From: Clostridiales bacterium
Lineage (GTDB): Bacteria > Bacillota > Clostridia > Peptostreptococcales > Anaerovoracaceae
NCBI GenBank assembly: GCA_022773945.1
Contig: JALFNS010000037.1
Coordinates: 50,057-114,056, forward strand
Reading direction: 5' to 3'
Length of the DNA stretch: 64,000 nt
Part shown: piece by piece, positions 41,528 through 50,663 of the stretch
Layout of the letters: every line of letters starts with the position of its first letter
Position numbering within the stretch: the stretch's first letter is position 1
Translations under genes and position numbers: made by a program
The notes under the pieces: generated by a model
What the model was told of the DNA's origin: nothing
What the model saw: only the letters and a program-made list of their open reading frames with translations
Database searches by the model: none

Positions 41528-42822
41528 AATCAACTCTAAATAAGCGTGGGTCCGTGGACTTCGTTCTTCTTGTTGTGACCCTGCTTCTTGTGGCACTGGG
41601 ACTGACCGCAGTCTTCAGCGCCAGCTACTATTCATCCATAAGCAAAGGCCAGACGCCGTATTACTATCTGATAAGAGACGGTATATGGGTTGCCTTCGGG
41701 CTGGGCCTGATGTTTCTGGGGATGGTGATTGATTACAGGAAGTACAACAAATGGTACGTGGCCATGGGTTTTCTGGCCGGATGTTTTCTCCTGCTGATTC
41801 TCGTGCTCACGCCTGTGGGGTCGACATACAACAACGCCAGCAGATGGATAGAGATAGGGCCTGTGTCAATAATGCCGGGCGAGCTGGTTAAAACGGGGCT
41901 CATACTGTTCATTGCCTGGTTCTTCTCATCTAAGAAGGACAGGATAAAGCAGGATCTCAAGGGAGTGTTTCCCGTTGTTATTCTGATGGCGCTGGCGGCA
42001 GGACTGATAATGCTTCAGCCTAACCTGTCGACAGCCATAACGGTCTGTGCCATAACAGTGGCAATGCTTCTCGTTGCCGGCGCGGACAAGAAATGGATAA
42101 TAGGGCTCATGGCTCTGGGTGCAGCGGGAGTCATGGGGATAATACTCTTCGTACCGGGACACTGGGCGCAGAGATTCACCAGCTTTCTGGATCCCTTCGC
42201 AGATGCGGCGGGAGAAAGCTATCAGGTGGTACAGTCCCTGCTTGCCCTGGGCTCGGGAGGACTGACGGGAGTAGGCCTGGGCAAGAGCGTTCAGAAGAGC
42301 CTCTACCTTCCGGAGCCTCAAAATGACTTCATCCTGGCCATAATAGGAGAAGAGACGGGATTCATAGGAATTCTGGTACTGATAATAATATACTGCATAT
42401 TCATATGGAGATGCGTGCTGACGGCACTCAGGTGCAGGGATCAGTTCGGAATGCTCCTGGCATCGGGAACGGCCATCATGGTGGCCATACAGGTGGTGCT
42501 CAATATTGCAGTTGTAACATCGTCAATGCCGGCTACGGGAATTAATCTGCCATTTATCAGCTACGGCGGTAATGCGCTGATGATATTCATGTTTCTTGCC
42601 GGGGTTGTGCTGAATATATCCAGAGGAGAGAGCAGGGAGGAACCTGCAGGAGAAAAAGATGAAAGTGATAATGACAGGCGGAGGAACGGGCGGACACATA
42701 TATCCGGCAATAGCAATCGCGGACGAGTTCAAAAAGAGATATCCGGATACGGAGATACTGTTCGTAGGCGCGGAGAGAGGCCTGGAAAAAGTGCTGGTGC
42801 CGGAACGGGGATACGATATTAA
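41506..42822 (+). CDS. ftsW: Peptidoglycan glycosyltransferase FtsW
   Basis: 438 aa, ten-helix SEDS polymerase that works with the class B PBP at 35815. Seen: DFVLLVVTLLLVALGLTAVFSAS, FGSSRWI-like NNASRWIEIGPVSIMPGELVK, catalytic-Asp region and PEPQNDFILAIIGEETGFIG, TGINLPFISYGGNALMIF. ATG 41506 or GTG 41524 may be the start. The reading frame does not end near the last helix but runs 164 bp into murG, adding about 54 Arg/Gly/Ser-rich residues (RRRNGRTHISGNS...) that merely read murG in another frame. Confidence 0.93.
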   Translation: MRSAASVKSTLNKRGSVDFVLLVVTLLLVALGLTAVFSASYYSSISKGQTPYYYLIRDGIWVAFGLGLMFLGMVIDYRKYNKWYVAMGFLAGCFLLLILVLTPVGSTYNNASRWIEIGPVSIMPGELVKTGLILFIAWFFSSKKDRIKQDLKGVFPVVILMALAAGLIMLQPNLSTAITVCAITVAMLLVAGADKKWIIGLMALGAAGVMGIILFVPGHWAQRFTSFLDPFADAAGESYQVVQSLLALGSGGLTGVGLGKSVQKSLYLPEPQNDFILAIIGEETGFIGILVLIIIYCIFIWRCVLTALRCRDQFGMLLASGTAIMVAIQVVLNIAVVTSSMPATGINLPFISYGGNALMIFMFLAGVVLNISRGESREEPAGEKDESDNDRRRNGRTHISGNSNRGRVQKEISGYGDTVRRRGERPGKSAGAGTGIRY

Positions 42823-43771
42823 GCTCATAACCGTTGCCGGTATAGACAGGAAGAATCCGCTGAAGAATATCGACGTGCCGAGAAAGCTGGCCAAAGGCAG
42901 CAGGCAGGCGAAGAATATTCTCAGAGAGTTTCAGCCTGACTTCGTTATAGGTACGGGCGGATATGCCAGTGCACCTGTGGTGAAGATGGCTCAGAAGCTG
43001 GGTATTCCCACCTACATACATGAACAGAACGCCTATCCGGGAGTCACCAACAAGATGCTTGAGAAGCATGTGAGAAAGGTGTTTCTGGGATTTGAGCAGG
43101 CGAGTGAATATTTCAAGGATCCTTCGAAGCAGGTCTATGCGGGTAACCCTGTCAGAGAGGAATTCCTCGTCTCAGACAGAGAGGAAGCCAGAAAGAAGCT
43201 GGGATACGATGAGGATGACTTCGTTATCCTTTCCTTCGGAGGAAGCCAGGGGGCAGGCAGAATCAACAAGGCCATGCTCCGTGTTATAAAGGAATTCAAC
43301 GGTGCCGAAGGAGTCAGAGTCTGTCTGGCTACAGGCAGCTACTATTACGATGCCATTCTTCACGCCTTGGGCGAAGAAGGAGTGGAGACGGCTGACAACA
43401 TTGAAATCAAAGAGTTTATTCACGACATGGCCGACAGGCTGGCAGCTTCGGATCTTGTAATAAGCAGAGCGGGGGCCCTCACGGTGGCGGAGGTTACCGT
43501 CAGCGGAGCTCCTACGATTTTCATACCTTCACCTATAGTGGCGGGGAACCATCAGTATCACAATGCCATGGCAATCTGCCGCGAGGGAGGGGCCTTCCTC
43601 ATAGAGGAAAAGGATCTGGAGAACGAGAAGCTCATTGAGAAGATAAAGAATCTTATGGACAACAGGGATGTGCTCAGAGACATGTCAGAGAAGAGCAGAG
43701 CCTGCGGGAGGAGGCATGCCACTGAGCTCATATGCGACACAGTGTTAGAGGATTGCGGCAATGCGCAGTGA
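42659..43771 (+). CDS. murG: UDP-GlcNAc:lipid I N-acetylglucosaminyltransferase
   Basis: 370 aa, GT-B fold. Converts lipid I to lipid II on the inner membrane face. N-terminal GGTGGHIYPAIAIADEFK, GTGGYASAPVV, YIHEQNAYPGVTNKML, SFGGSQGAGRINKAM, C-terminal SRAGALTVAEVTVSGAPTIFIPSPIVAGNHQYHNA. AGGAG before ATG is clear. Its first 164 bp also encode the ftsW tail; its last 11 bp overlap ftsQ. Confidence 0.96.
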   Translation: MKVIMTGGGTGGHIYPAIAIADEFKKRYPDTEILFVGAERGLEKVLVPERGYDIKLITVAGIDRKNPLKNIDVPRKLAKGSRQAKNILREFQPDFVIGTGGYASAPVVKMAQKLGIPTYIHEQNAYPGVTNKMLEKHVRKVFLGFEQASEYFKDPSKQVYAGNPVREEFLVSDREEARKKLGYDEDDFVILSFGGSQGAGRINKAMLRVIKEFNGAEGVRVCLATGSYYYDAILHALGEEGVETADNIEIKEFIHDMADRLAASDLVISRAGALTVAEVTVSGAPTIFIPSPIVAGNHQYHNAMAICREGGAFLIEEKDLENEKLIEKIKNLMDNRDVLRDMSEKSRACGRRHATELICDTVLEDCGNAQ

Positions 43772-44519
43772 CAACCGGACAGAGAAAGGCATCAGGAGAA
43801 GAAAACGGCGCAAGAAGAGGTATCTGCTGCGCTTTATCATACTGGTGGCAATATGTGTGTCTGCAGTGCTTGTAGCTCATCTGGAGTATTTCGACGTTAC
43901 CGAAATAGCGGTCACAGGCAACGAGGAGATAAGCGACGAGGAGATACTGGAGCTTTCGGAGGTGCATGAAGGGATGAGCATATTCGATGTTCATCCTGTA
44001 TTCGTGAAGCACAGAATCAGGGAGAACCTCTATCTGGATGAAGTCAAGGTCAGGAGGAAGCTTCCGGGCAATGTAACTATAGAGGTCAGCGAGAAGGAGG
44101 CTCTGGCTCAGTTCCCTATGGGGAAGAAGTATGTGGTCACCGACAATGAAGGCGTCGTGGTGGAAATCTCCGGGGAGATGAAACAGGTGACAATGGTTGA
44201 AAACCTGCAGGTTGAAGCGGATAAAAAAGGCAAGAAGGTTTCATCCGGGAAAGAAGCTCTTCTGGAGAAGGCCCTGAAGCTTATCAGAATTGTCAACGAA
44301 GGAGATTTGTATTTCGCCAGTGTATCCATCGAAAAGGGTAAAGTCAAAGGAGTGATTTACGACGGGATTTCCTTTGAGGGAAAGTACGACGACGTAGTTG
44401 AATCCATAAAGAACGAAACCCTTAAATCCGTGGTCTACGATCTGTATCAGAAGGACAGGAAGAAGGGTCTTATTACCGTGGAATCAAATGGCTATTGTTT
44501 CTTTACGCCTCAAAAATAA
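43761..44519 (+). CDS. ftsQ: Cell division protein FtsQ/DivIB
   Basis: 252 aa. Strongly basic cytosolic N-terminus (RRRKRRKKR), single helix (about 22-41), POTRA domain (about 45-115; FDVTEIAVTGNEEISDEEILELS) and beta domain with LPGNVTIEVSEKEALA. Bridges FtsL/DivIC at the division site. Follows murG with 11-bp overlap and precedes ftsZ, as in other Clostridia lacking ftsA here. Confidence 0.92.
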   Translation: MRSDNRTEKGIRRRKRRKKRYLLRFIILVAICVSAVLVAHLEYFDVTEIAVTGNEEISDEEILELSEVHEGMSIFDVHPVFVKHRIRENLYLDEVKVRRKLPGNVTIEVSEKEALAQFPMGKKYVVTDNEGVVVEISGEMKQVTMVENLQVEADKKGKKVSSGKEALLEKALKLIRIVNEGDLYFASVSIEKGKVKGVIYDGISFEGKYDDVVESIKNETLKSVVYDLYQKDRKKGLITVESNGYCFFTPQK

Positions 44520-44531
44520 TGTGTTATACTA
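44503..44531 (+). promoter_or_regulatory. ftsZ promoter
   Basis: TTTACG (44503-44508), 17-bp spacer, extended TGT-TATACT -10 (44523-44531). It overlaps the end of ftsQ and gives ftsZ its own transcript, consistent with its high demand. Confidence 0.75.
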
Positions 44532-44566
44532 CATAATAAGTTTGAAGTTTTATTGGAGGTACTACG

Positions 44567-45664
44567 ATGCTGCAATTTGAAATGAACGAAGAAAGGCTGC
44601 AGGAGATAAAAGTAATCGGCGTCGGCGGCGGTGGCTGCAATGCGATAAACAGAATGATTGAAGACGGCATGAAGGGAGTTACCTTCATAGCTGTTAATAC
44701 AGATAAACAGGCACTTCTCAAGAGCAAGGCGGAAGCCAAGGTACAGATAGGAGAGAAACTCACCAAGGGCCTCGGAGCAGGAGGCAATCCTGAGGTAGGA
44801 CAGAGATCCGCCGAGGAGAATATTGAGGATCTGGAGAAGTACATCACAGGTTCCGATATGATATTCGTAACCTGTGGAATGGGCGGCGGCACCGGTACGG
44901 GAGCAGCGCCTATCATAGCCAAGATTGCCAAGGATCAGGGAATCCTCACGGTAGGTGTGGTAACCAGACCTTTCAGATTCGAGGGCAGGAAGAGAATCGA
45001 ACATGCCGAGCTGGGAATCAAGTTCCTGAAGAAGTATGTCGATTCACTGGTAGTGGTACCTAACGACAAGCTTCTTGAAACAACGACGGAACAGACATCT
45101 CTTCTCGAGGCGTTCTCCATGGCGGACGATGTTCTCAAGCAGGGAGTTCAGGCTATATCAGACATAATTGTTGACGATGCACTCATCAATCTGGACTTCG
45201 CCGATGTTACAACCATCATGAAGGACAGAGGAATCGTTCACATGGGCGTCGGACACGGCACGGGAGAGAACAAGATTACCGATGCTGTCTCCAGTGCGGT
45301 TGACAGTCCTCTTCTCGAGACCAAGATTTCGGGAGCCAGAGCTGTGCTCATCAACATTACGGGCGGTAAGGATCTCACCATGTTCGATGTTGACAAGGTG
45401 GCAACTCAGATTGACGAAGAGGCCGATCCTAACGCCATCATCATACTGGGTACTTCCATCAAGGAGGACCTCCAGGATGAAATCAAGATTACAGTTATTG
45501 CCGCCGGTTTTGAGAGACCGAAGGATTTCGGCGGTTCTGTGATTCCGGACAAGCAGGAGGGTGCACCGGAGGATGGAGAGAAGACAGAGCCAGAGAAGAA
45601 GATTGCCGGCGCTGCTGAATACAGAGGTCTCGCCGGAATGGAGATCCCGGACTTCTTGAAATAG
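44567..45664 (+). CDS. ftsZ: Cell division GTPase FtsZ
   Basis: 365 aa. [26 protein letters not shown] signature [16 protein letters not shown]7 loop [11 protein letters not shown], and a C-terminal peptide [14 protein letters not shown] for partner binding after an acidic linker. Polymerises into the Z ring. TTGGAGGTACTACG precedes ATG. A perfect terminator follows, ending the dcw cluster. FtsA is absent locally, so a SepF-type tether elsewhere is likely. Confidence 0.97.
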   Translation: MLQFEMNEERLQEIKVIGVGGGGCNAINRMIEDGMKGVTFIAVNTDKQALLKSKAEAKVQIGEKLTKGLGAGGNPEVGQRSAEENIEDLEKYITGSDMIFVTCGMGGGTGTGAAPIIAKIAKDQGILTVGVVTRPFRFEGRKRIEHAELGIKFLKKYVDSLVVVPNDKLLETTTEQTSLLEAFSMADDVLKQGVQAISDIIVDDALINLDFADVTTIMKDRGIVHMGVGHGTGENKITDAVSSAVDSPLLETKISGARAVLINITGGKDLTMFDVDKVATQIDEEADPNAIIILGTSIKEDLQDEIKITVIAAGFERPKDFGGSVIPDKQEGAPEDGEKTEPEKKIAGAAEYRGLAGMEIPDFLK

Positions 45665-45680
45665 CATGATTTAGATGTGA

Positions 45681-45714
45681 TAATAGCCGGTTGACCGCCG
45701 GCTATTATATTTTA
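45681..45714 (+). terminator. Intrinsic terminator after ftsZ
   Basis: TAATAGCCGG / CCGGCTATTA perfect 10-bp stem, 7-nt loop, then TATTTT. Confidence 0.88.
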
Positions 45715-45721
45715 ACAGTAT

Positions 45722-46528
45722 ATGAAATACATCAGTTCCAGGGAGAACGCCAGGTACAAGTCTCTGGTCAAGCTCCAGAAGAAAAAATACAGAGATGAGA
45801 GAGGTCTCTACATTATCGAAGGCGTCAAGCCTCTGAAGGATGCTCTGGAATCGGGATGCCCGGTGAAGGAGATATATATAAGAGAGGGAACAGGAGAGAA
45901 TGTTGAGCTTCCCGCGGAGGGAGACAGTGCGGCATTCCTTCTGGAGGGCGGTCTCTTCGACAGAATCTCGGACACCCGGACTTCTCAGGGAGTTCTGGCC
46001 GTAGCCGCCAAGAATCTTCTTTCAGGGGAGGACTTCATAAAGCTCATGAACGCCGATGGTAACTCCGAAGGTAATTTCCTCATACTGGACAGGCTCCAGG
46101 ATCCGGGAAATGTGGGGACGATAATAAGGACGGCAGAAGCAGCAGGATACAAGGGAGCGGTTCTGGTATCGGGAACTGCGGATCCGTATTCACCGAAGGC
46201 GGCCAGAGCGGCGGCGGGCTCTCTTTTCAGAATTCCCCTGACAGAGGCGGCTTCCGATGAGGAGGTGGCAGAGCTGGCTGAGGCTTCGGGCAGGAAGCTG
46301 GCGGTGTCATGTCTTCAGGGTGCGGTAAGCTGCTTCGAAACTGACTTGAGCAGCAGAACAGCACTGGTCATAGGCAACGAGGGAAGCGGGGCATCCCCCG
46401 GTCTCATAGATAAGGCCCGCATCAGGGTCAGAATCCCCATGGAGGGAAGAATAGAATCGTTAAATGCGGCCGTAGCGGCCGGTATTCTCATGTACAGGAG
46501 AATGGAATATACAGGAAACGAGAGGTAA
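45722..46528 (+). CDS. TrmH/SpoU-family RNA 2'-O-methyltransferase
   Basis: 268 aa. N-terminal substrate-binding domain (RYKSLVKLQKKKYRDERGLYIIEGVK) and C-terminal SPOUT knot: motif 1 LDRLQDPGNVGTIIRTAEAAG, motif 2 ALVIGNEGSGAS, motif 3 IPMEGRIESLNAAVAAGILMY. Probably methylates 23S rRNA (RlmB-like) or tRNA; the exact target cannot be told. Starts 8 bp after the ftsZ terminator with no evident ribosome site. Often found upstream of pheST, as here. Confidence 0.9.
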   Translation: MKYISSRENARYKSLVKLQKKKYRDERGLYIIEGVKPLKDALESGCPVKEIYIREGTGENVELPAEGDSAAFLLEGGLFDRISDTRTSQGVLAVAAKNLLSGEDFIKLMNADGNSEGNFLILDRLQDPGNVGTIIRTAEAAGYKGAVLVSGTADPYSPKAARAAAGSLFRIPLTEAASDEEVAELAEASGRKLAVSCLQGAVSCFETDLSSRTALVIGNEGSGASPGLIDKARIRVRIPMEGRIESLNAAVAAGILMYRRMEYTGNER

Positions 46529-46534
46529 ATTTTA

Positions 46535-47557
46535 ATGCAGGCTCAGTTAAACAGAATTTTAGAAGATGCTAAAGCCAGGATAAGTCAGGCAGACTCCCGC
46601 GAGGCTACTGAAGAAATCAGAATCAGCCTTCTGGGCAAAAAGGGAGAACTGACTCAGATTCTCAGAGGAATGGGCAAGCTTTCACCTGAGGAGAGAAAGG
46701 AGACGGGACAGATCGCCAACAAGGTGAGAAGCGAGATCGAAGGTCTCCTCAAGGATAAGAGCGAGGAGCTCAAGACCCTGGAGAAGGAAGCTAAATTCAG
46801 AAGCGAGAAGATAGATGTCACCGAACCGGGCAGACCGGCAGTGCTGGGCGTCAAGCACCCGCTTACAATCACCATGGAGGAGATATCCAGAGTGTTTATG
46901 AACATGGGCTTCTCAATAGTCGAGGGACCTGAGGTCGAGACGGTTTTCAACAACTTCGATGCTCTCAACGCGGATCCCAATCATCCGGCAAGAGACATGA
47001 CCGACACCTTCTATATTACTGATGATGTTCTGCTTAGAACTCAGACATCTCCCGTTCAGGTGCGCACACTCATGTCACAGAAGCCTCCGATTAAGGTTAT
47101 TTCACCGGGCAGATGCTTCAGATGCGACACGCCGGATGCCACACATTCTCCGATGTTCCATCAGGTTGAGGGACTCGTTGTCGATGAAGGTATAACAATG
47201 GCGGACCTCAAGGGAACCCTGGACAGCTTCGCCAAGCAGCTCTTCGGAACATCGACGAAGACCAAGTTCAGACCTCACCACTTCCCGTTCACAGAGCCGA
47301 GTGCGGAGGTGGACGTATCCTGCTTCAAGTGCGGGGGCAAAGGCTGCAAGGTATGCAAAGGCAGCGGCTGGATTGAAATCCTCGGCTGCGGAATGGTTCA
47401 CCCTAACGTGCTGAAGGTAGGCGGACTGGATACCGAGAAGTACACAGGATTCGCCTTCGGTATGGGAGTTGAGAGAGTGGCCATGCTCAAGTACGGAGTT
47501 GAAGATATACGACTGTTCTATGAGAATGACATGCGTTTCATCAATCAGTTCAAGTAG
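46535..47557 (+). CDS. pheS: Phenylalanyl-tRNA synthetase alpha subunit
   Basis: 340 aa class II synthetase subunit. N-terminal coiled coil, motif 1 HPLTITMEEISRVFMNMGF, motif 2 FRCDTPDATHSPMFHQVEGLVVD, motif 3 GFAFGMGVERVAMLKYG. A Cys-rich zinc-like insertion CFKCGGKGCKVCKGSGWIEI is typical. GAGAGG precedes ATG. Operon with pheT, 30 bp apart; no T-box was seen upstream. Confidence 0.97.
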   Translation: MQAQLNRILEDAKARISQADSREATEEIRISLLGKKGELTQILRGMGKLSPEERKETGQIANKVRSEIEGLLKDKSEELKTLEKEAKFRSEKIDVTEPGRPAVLGVKHPLTITMEEISRVFMNMGFSIVEGPEVETVFNNFDALNADPNHPARDMTDTFYITDDVLLRTQTSPVQVRTLMSQKPPIKVISPGRCFRCDTPDATHSPMFHQVEGLVVDEGITMADLKGTLDSFAKQLFGTSTKTKFRPHHFPFTEPSAEVDVSCFKCGGKGCKVCKGSGWIEILGCGMVHPNVLKVGGLDTEKYTGFAFGMGVERVAMLKYGVEDIRLFYENDMRFINQFK

Positions 47558-47587
47558 AATAGCACAGGTATAGGAGGAATTTACACA

Positions 47588-50080
47588 ATGTTAGTCCCTG
47601 TAGAATGGATAAATGATTATATTGACCTTAAGGATGTGTCCACAGAAGAGTTCTGCAACAGAATGATCATGTCGGGCTCCAATCTGGAAACCTGCGAGCA
47701 TTTCTGCGAGAACATGAACAGAGTGGTAGTGGGACGCATCGATAAGATAGAACCCCATCCCGATGCTGACAAGCTCGTTGTCTGCCGTATCGACACAGGC
47801 GATGAGGAGCTTCTGCAGATAGTTACGGGAGCACCTAACGTATTCGAAGGTGCCTATGTTCCGGTAGCTCTTCACAAGAGTCTTATCCCGGGACCGCTCC
47901 ACGGCCAGCCGAAGAAGGAGGGCGGAGTTAAGATAACAAAGGGCAAGTTGAGAGGCGTTGAATCCTTCGGAATGCTCTGCTCAGCCGGAGAACTGGGCTT
48001 CGAGGACAAGGTTGTGCCTGTGGCACACAAGGACGGAATCTGGATTCTGGACCCTCAGGTATATCCGGGAATCGAGGAGAAGACAGGCTGCGACTTCGCT
48101 GAAGCGCTGGAGCTGAAGCAGGCCGTAGTGGACTTTGAGATAACACCTAACAGACCTGACTGCCTGGCAATGATCGGTATGGCCAGAGAAGCTGCGGCAA
48201 CCTTCGGCAGAAGCTTCAGCTATCCAGATACGGAGATAAAATCCGCCGACGGAGAGGGCAGAAGCAGCGACTATGTGGATGTTGAAATCAGGAACACCAC
48301 CGACTGCAGAAGATACGTGGCTCGCGTGGTTACGGACGTGAAGGTCGAGCAGTCACCGTGGTGGCTCCAGAAGAGACTCATGTACGCAGGAATGAGACCT
48401 ATTAACAACATAGTGGATATCACCAACTTCGTAATGCTTGAGTACGGTCAGCCGCTCCACGCCTTCGATATCAGCCAGATTCACGGAGGCAGAATCATCG
48501 TGGAGAACGGCGCTGCAGGAGAGAAATTCACGACTCTGGACGAGGAGGAGAGAACACTCTCATCTGATATGCTCATGATTAAGGATGCGGAGAGAAGCAT
48601 CGCCGTTGCCGGAGTTATGGGCGGACTGAATTCAGAGATTACGGAAGACACGAAGACTATAATAATAGAATCGGCCAACTTCAACGGAGACAGCGTGAGA
48701 AAGACGGCCAAGAAGCTGGGACTGAGAACCGAGGCTTCAGCCAGATTCGAGAAGGGTATCGACCCTGAGCTGACTGAAGCGGCTGCAGACAGAGTATGCA
48801 GACTCATAGAACTCATCGGCGCGGGCAAAGTCTGCGAGGGTTCAGTTGACGTTTATCCGAACCCTGTGAAGGCGGAGGCTCTCGATGTGAGAGTGAGCAG
48901 AATCAACAAGGTTCTGGGAATCGATCTGAGCCGCGAGGAGATGGTGTCCATGCTCGAGGGCCTGGAGATAAAGGTTGAGGGCAGCGGAGACATTATGAAG
49001 GTAACGCCTCCGACCGTGCGTATGGACCTGGTTGCAGAAGAGGACTACGTGGAGGAAATCGCGCGTATGTACGGCTACGACAAGCTGCCGGTGACACTGC
49101 CCAGAGGTAACTGCGAGGCGGGAGTGCCTTATGACAGACAGCTCAGAGACGTTGCCAGAGAAGCACTCTGCGGACTGGGCTTCAATGAGATTCAGACATA
49201 CTCATTCGTAAGCCCTTCGGGAGTTGACAAGATAAGAATAGATGAGGATTCCTGGGAGAGAGCCTTTGTCAGACTCATCAATCCGCTCGGTGAGGAGAAC
49301 TCGGTTATGAGAACCGTGCTCACGCCGAACATGATGGACGTTCTGGCCAGGAACTATTCCAGAAACATAGAGCAGGTGAAGGCCTTTGAGATAGGCAACA
49401 CATTCATGGACAATCCTATGAACACGGACAAGCTCCCTGATGAGGAGTACTCTCTCTGCATAGGAATGTACGGGGACGGCTGTGACTTCTTCGCGCTCAA
49501 GGGCGTTGTCGAGGAGACGCTGAGAGTTCTGGGAATCAGGAATGTCGAGTTCCAGAGCGAATCCGAGTACGGGGTTTATCATCCGGGAAGATGTGCCAGA
49601 ATTCTCGTGGAGGCATCCAGGGAGATGCAGGCCGTAGGTATAGAATATGAGGAACTGGGCATAATGGGCGAGATTCATCCGGACGTTGCCGAGAACTACG
49701 GCATGGACGGAGAGAGAATCTACTGCTGCGAGTTCATGTTCGGAGCGATTCTGAGAAAGGCGGATACGGAGATTGTATACGAGTCTCTGCCTAAGTATCC
49801 GTCCACTTCGAGAGACATAGCACTTCTCGTTGACGAAGACACAGAAGTCGGAAGCATAGAGAAGGTTATTAAGAGCAACGGAGGCTCGATACTGGAGAGC
49901 GTGCGTCTCTTCGACGTATACAGAGGCAAGCAGGTTGGTGAAGGCAAGAAGAGCGTAGCATTCAATCTGGTTTACAGGGACATGAACAAGACACTTACAG
50001 ACGAGGAAGTTTCCAAGGTGCATGAAGGTGTGCTTTCCGCCCTGAAGGATAAGCTGAACGCGGTCTTGAGAGAAGTTTAG
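47588..50080 (+). CDS. pheT: Phenylalanyl-tRNA synthetase beta subunit
   Basis: 830 aa. N-terminal OB tRNA-binding domain (VVVGRIDKIEPHPDADKLVVCRIDTG), B3/4 editing domain, B5 domains, catalytic-like core (FNEIQTYSFVSP) and a C-terminal anticodon-binding FDX domain (YPSTSRDIALLVDEDTEVG). Pairs with PheS as an alpha2-beta2 enzyme and edits Tyr-tRNA(Phe). AGGAGGAATTTACAC precedes ATG. Confidence 0.97.
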   Translation: MLVPVEWINDYIDLKDVSTEEFCNRMIMSGSNLETCEHFCENMNRVVVGRIDKIEPHPDADKLVVCRIDTGDEELLQIVTGAPNVFEGAYVPVALHKSLIPGPLHGQPKKEGGVKITKGKLRGVESFGMLCSAGELGFEDKVVPVAHKDGIWILDPQVYPGIEEKTGCDFAEALELKQAVVDFEITPNRPDCLAMIGMAREAAATFGRSFSYPDTEIKSADGEGRSSDYVDVEIRNTTDCRRYVARVVTDVKVEQSPWWLQKRLMYAGMRPINNIVDITNFVMLEYGQPLHAFDISQIHGGRIIVENGAAGEKFTTLDEEERTLSSDMLMIKDAERSIAVAGVMGGLNSEITEDTKTIIIESANFNGDSVRKTAKKLGLRTEASARFEKGIDPELTEAAADRVCRLIELIGAGKVCEGSVDVYPNPVKAEALDVRVSRINKVLGIDLSREEMVSMLEGLEIKVEGSGDIMKVTPPTVRMDLVAEEDYVEEIARMYGYDKLPVTLPRGNCEAGVPYDRQLRDVAREALCGLGFNEIQTYSFVSPSGVDKIRIDEDSWERAFVRLINPLGEENSVMRTVLTPNMMDVLARNYSRNIEQVKAFEIGNTFMDNPMNTDKLPDEEYSLCIGMYGDGCDFFALKGVVEETLRVLGIRNVEFQSESEYGVYHPGRCARILVEASREMQAVGIEYEELGIMGEIHPDVAENYGMDGERIYCCEFMFGAILRKADTEIVYESLPKYPSTSRDIALLVDEDTEVGSIEKVIKSNGGSILESVRLFDVYRGKQVGEGKKSVAFNLVYRDMNKTLTDEEVSKVHEGVLSALKDKLNAVLREV

Positions 50081-50090
50081 GAGGAGTCGC

Positions 50091-50660
50091 ATGGATAACA
50101 ATAAGGTAAGCGCGAAAATTTACGGACAGGAGTACGTGATTTCCGGCGAGATGCCGAGGGAGGAGATCGTTCGGGTGGCCGCACACGTGGACATGAAGAT
50201 GAACGAAATCGCCGAAATGGCAGGACAGCTGGGAGCCAATTCTTCCAATGTGGCAATCCTGGCGGCCGTGAACATTACCGGGGAGTACTTCCGGGCGGTG
50301 CGTGAGATAGACGAGCTCAAAAGCCTCAACGTGCAGCTTGAGAAGGACGCCCAGCACTATGTTCAGCTGTGGGATGAAAGCAAGAAGAACTACTCCGACT
50401 ACAAGGAGGAGACTCAGGCTGTGACACAGCAGAAGGAGAAGCTGATGGCCCAGATAATGAGCCAGGAGGAGGAGATTGCCCGCCTCAAGAAGGAAGTTGA
50501 GGAAGCGGGCGCCTCGGCAAAAAGCGGCATGGATGACATGATTAACGAGATAGAGGGCAAGTGCCGCGAGCTCGAGAACAGCTTTTTCGATCTGCAGATG
50601 GAGAACCTCCAGCTTAAGAAGGAACTGGACAAGTACAAAAACAGCACGGGTCAGTTTTAG
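50091..50660 (+). CDS. zapA: Cell division protein ZapA with long coiled coil
   Basis: 189 aa, longer than the usual 85-110. ZapA globular domain (1-about 65; KIYGQEYVISGEMPREEIVRVAAHVD) followed by a continuous coiled coil to the C-terminus (about 75-185). Cross-links FtsZ filaments. The extended coil is common in Clostridia. AGGAGTCGC precedes ATG; lies between pheT and mutS2 as in Bacilli. Confidence 0.9.
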   Translation: MDNNKVSAKIYGQEYVISGEMPREEIVRVAAHVDMKMNEIAEMAGQLGANSSNVAILAAVNITGEYFRAVREIDELKSLNVQLEKDAQHYVQLWDESKKNYSDYKEETQAVTQQKEKLMAQIMSQEEEIARLKKEVEEAGASAKSGMDDMINEIEGKCRELENSFFDLQMENLQLKKELDKYKNSTGQF

Positions 50661-50663
50661 CGG

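Noticed and set aside
42823..43771. murG as possible second SEDS or fusion product with ftsW
   Set aside because: murG has its own AGGAG site and complete GT-B motifs; the ftsW overlap is out of frame.
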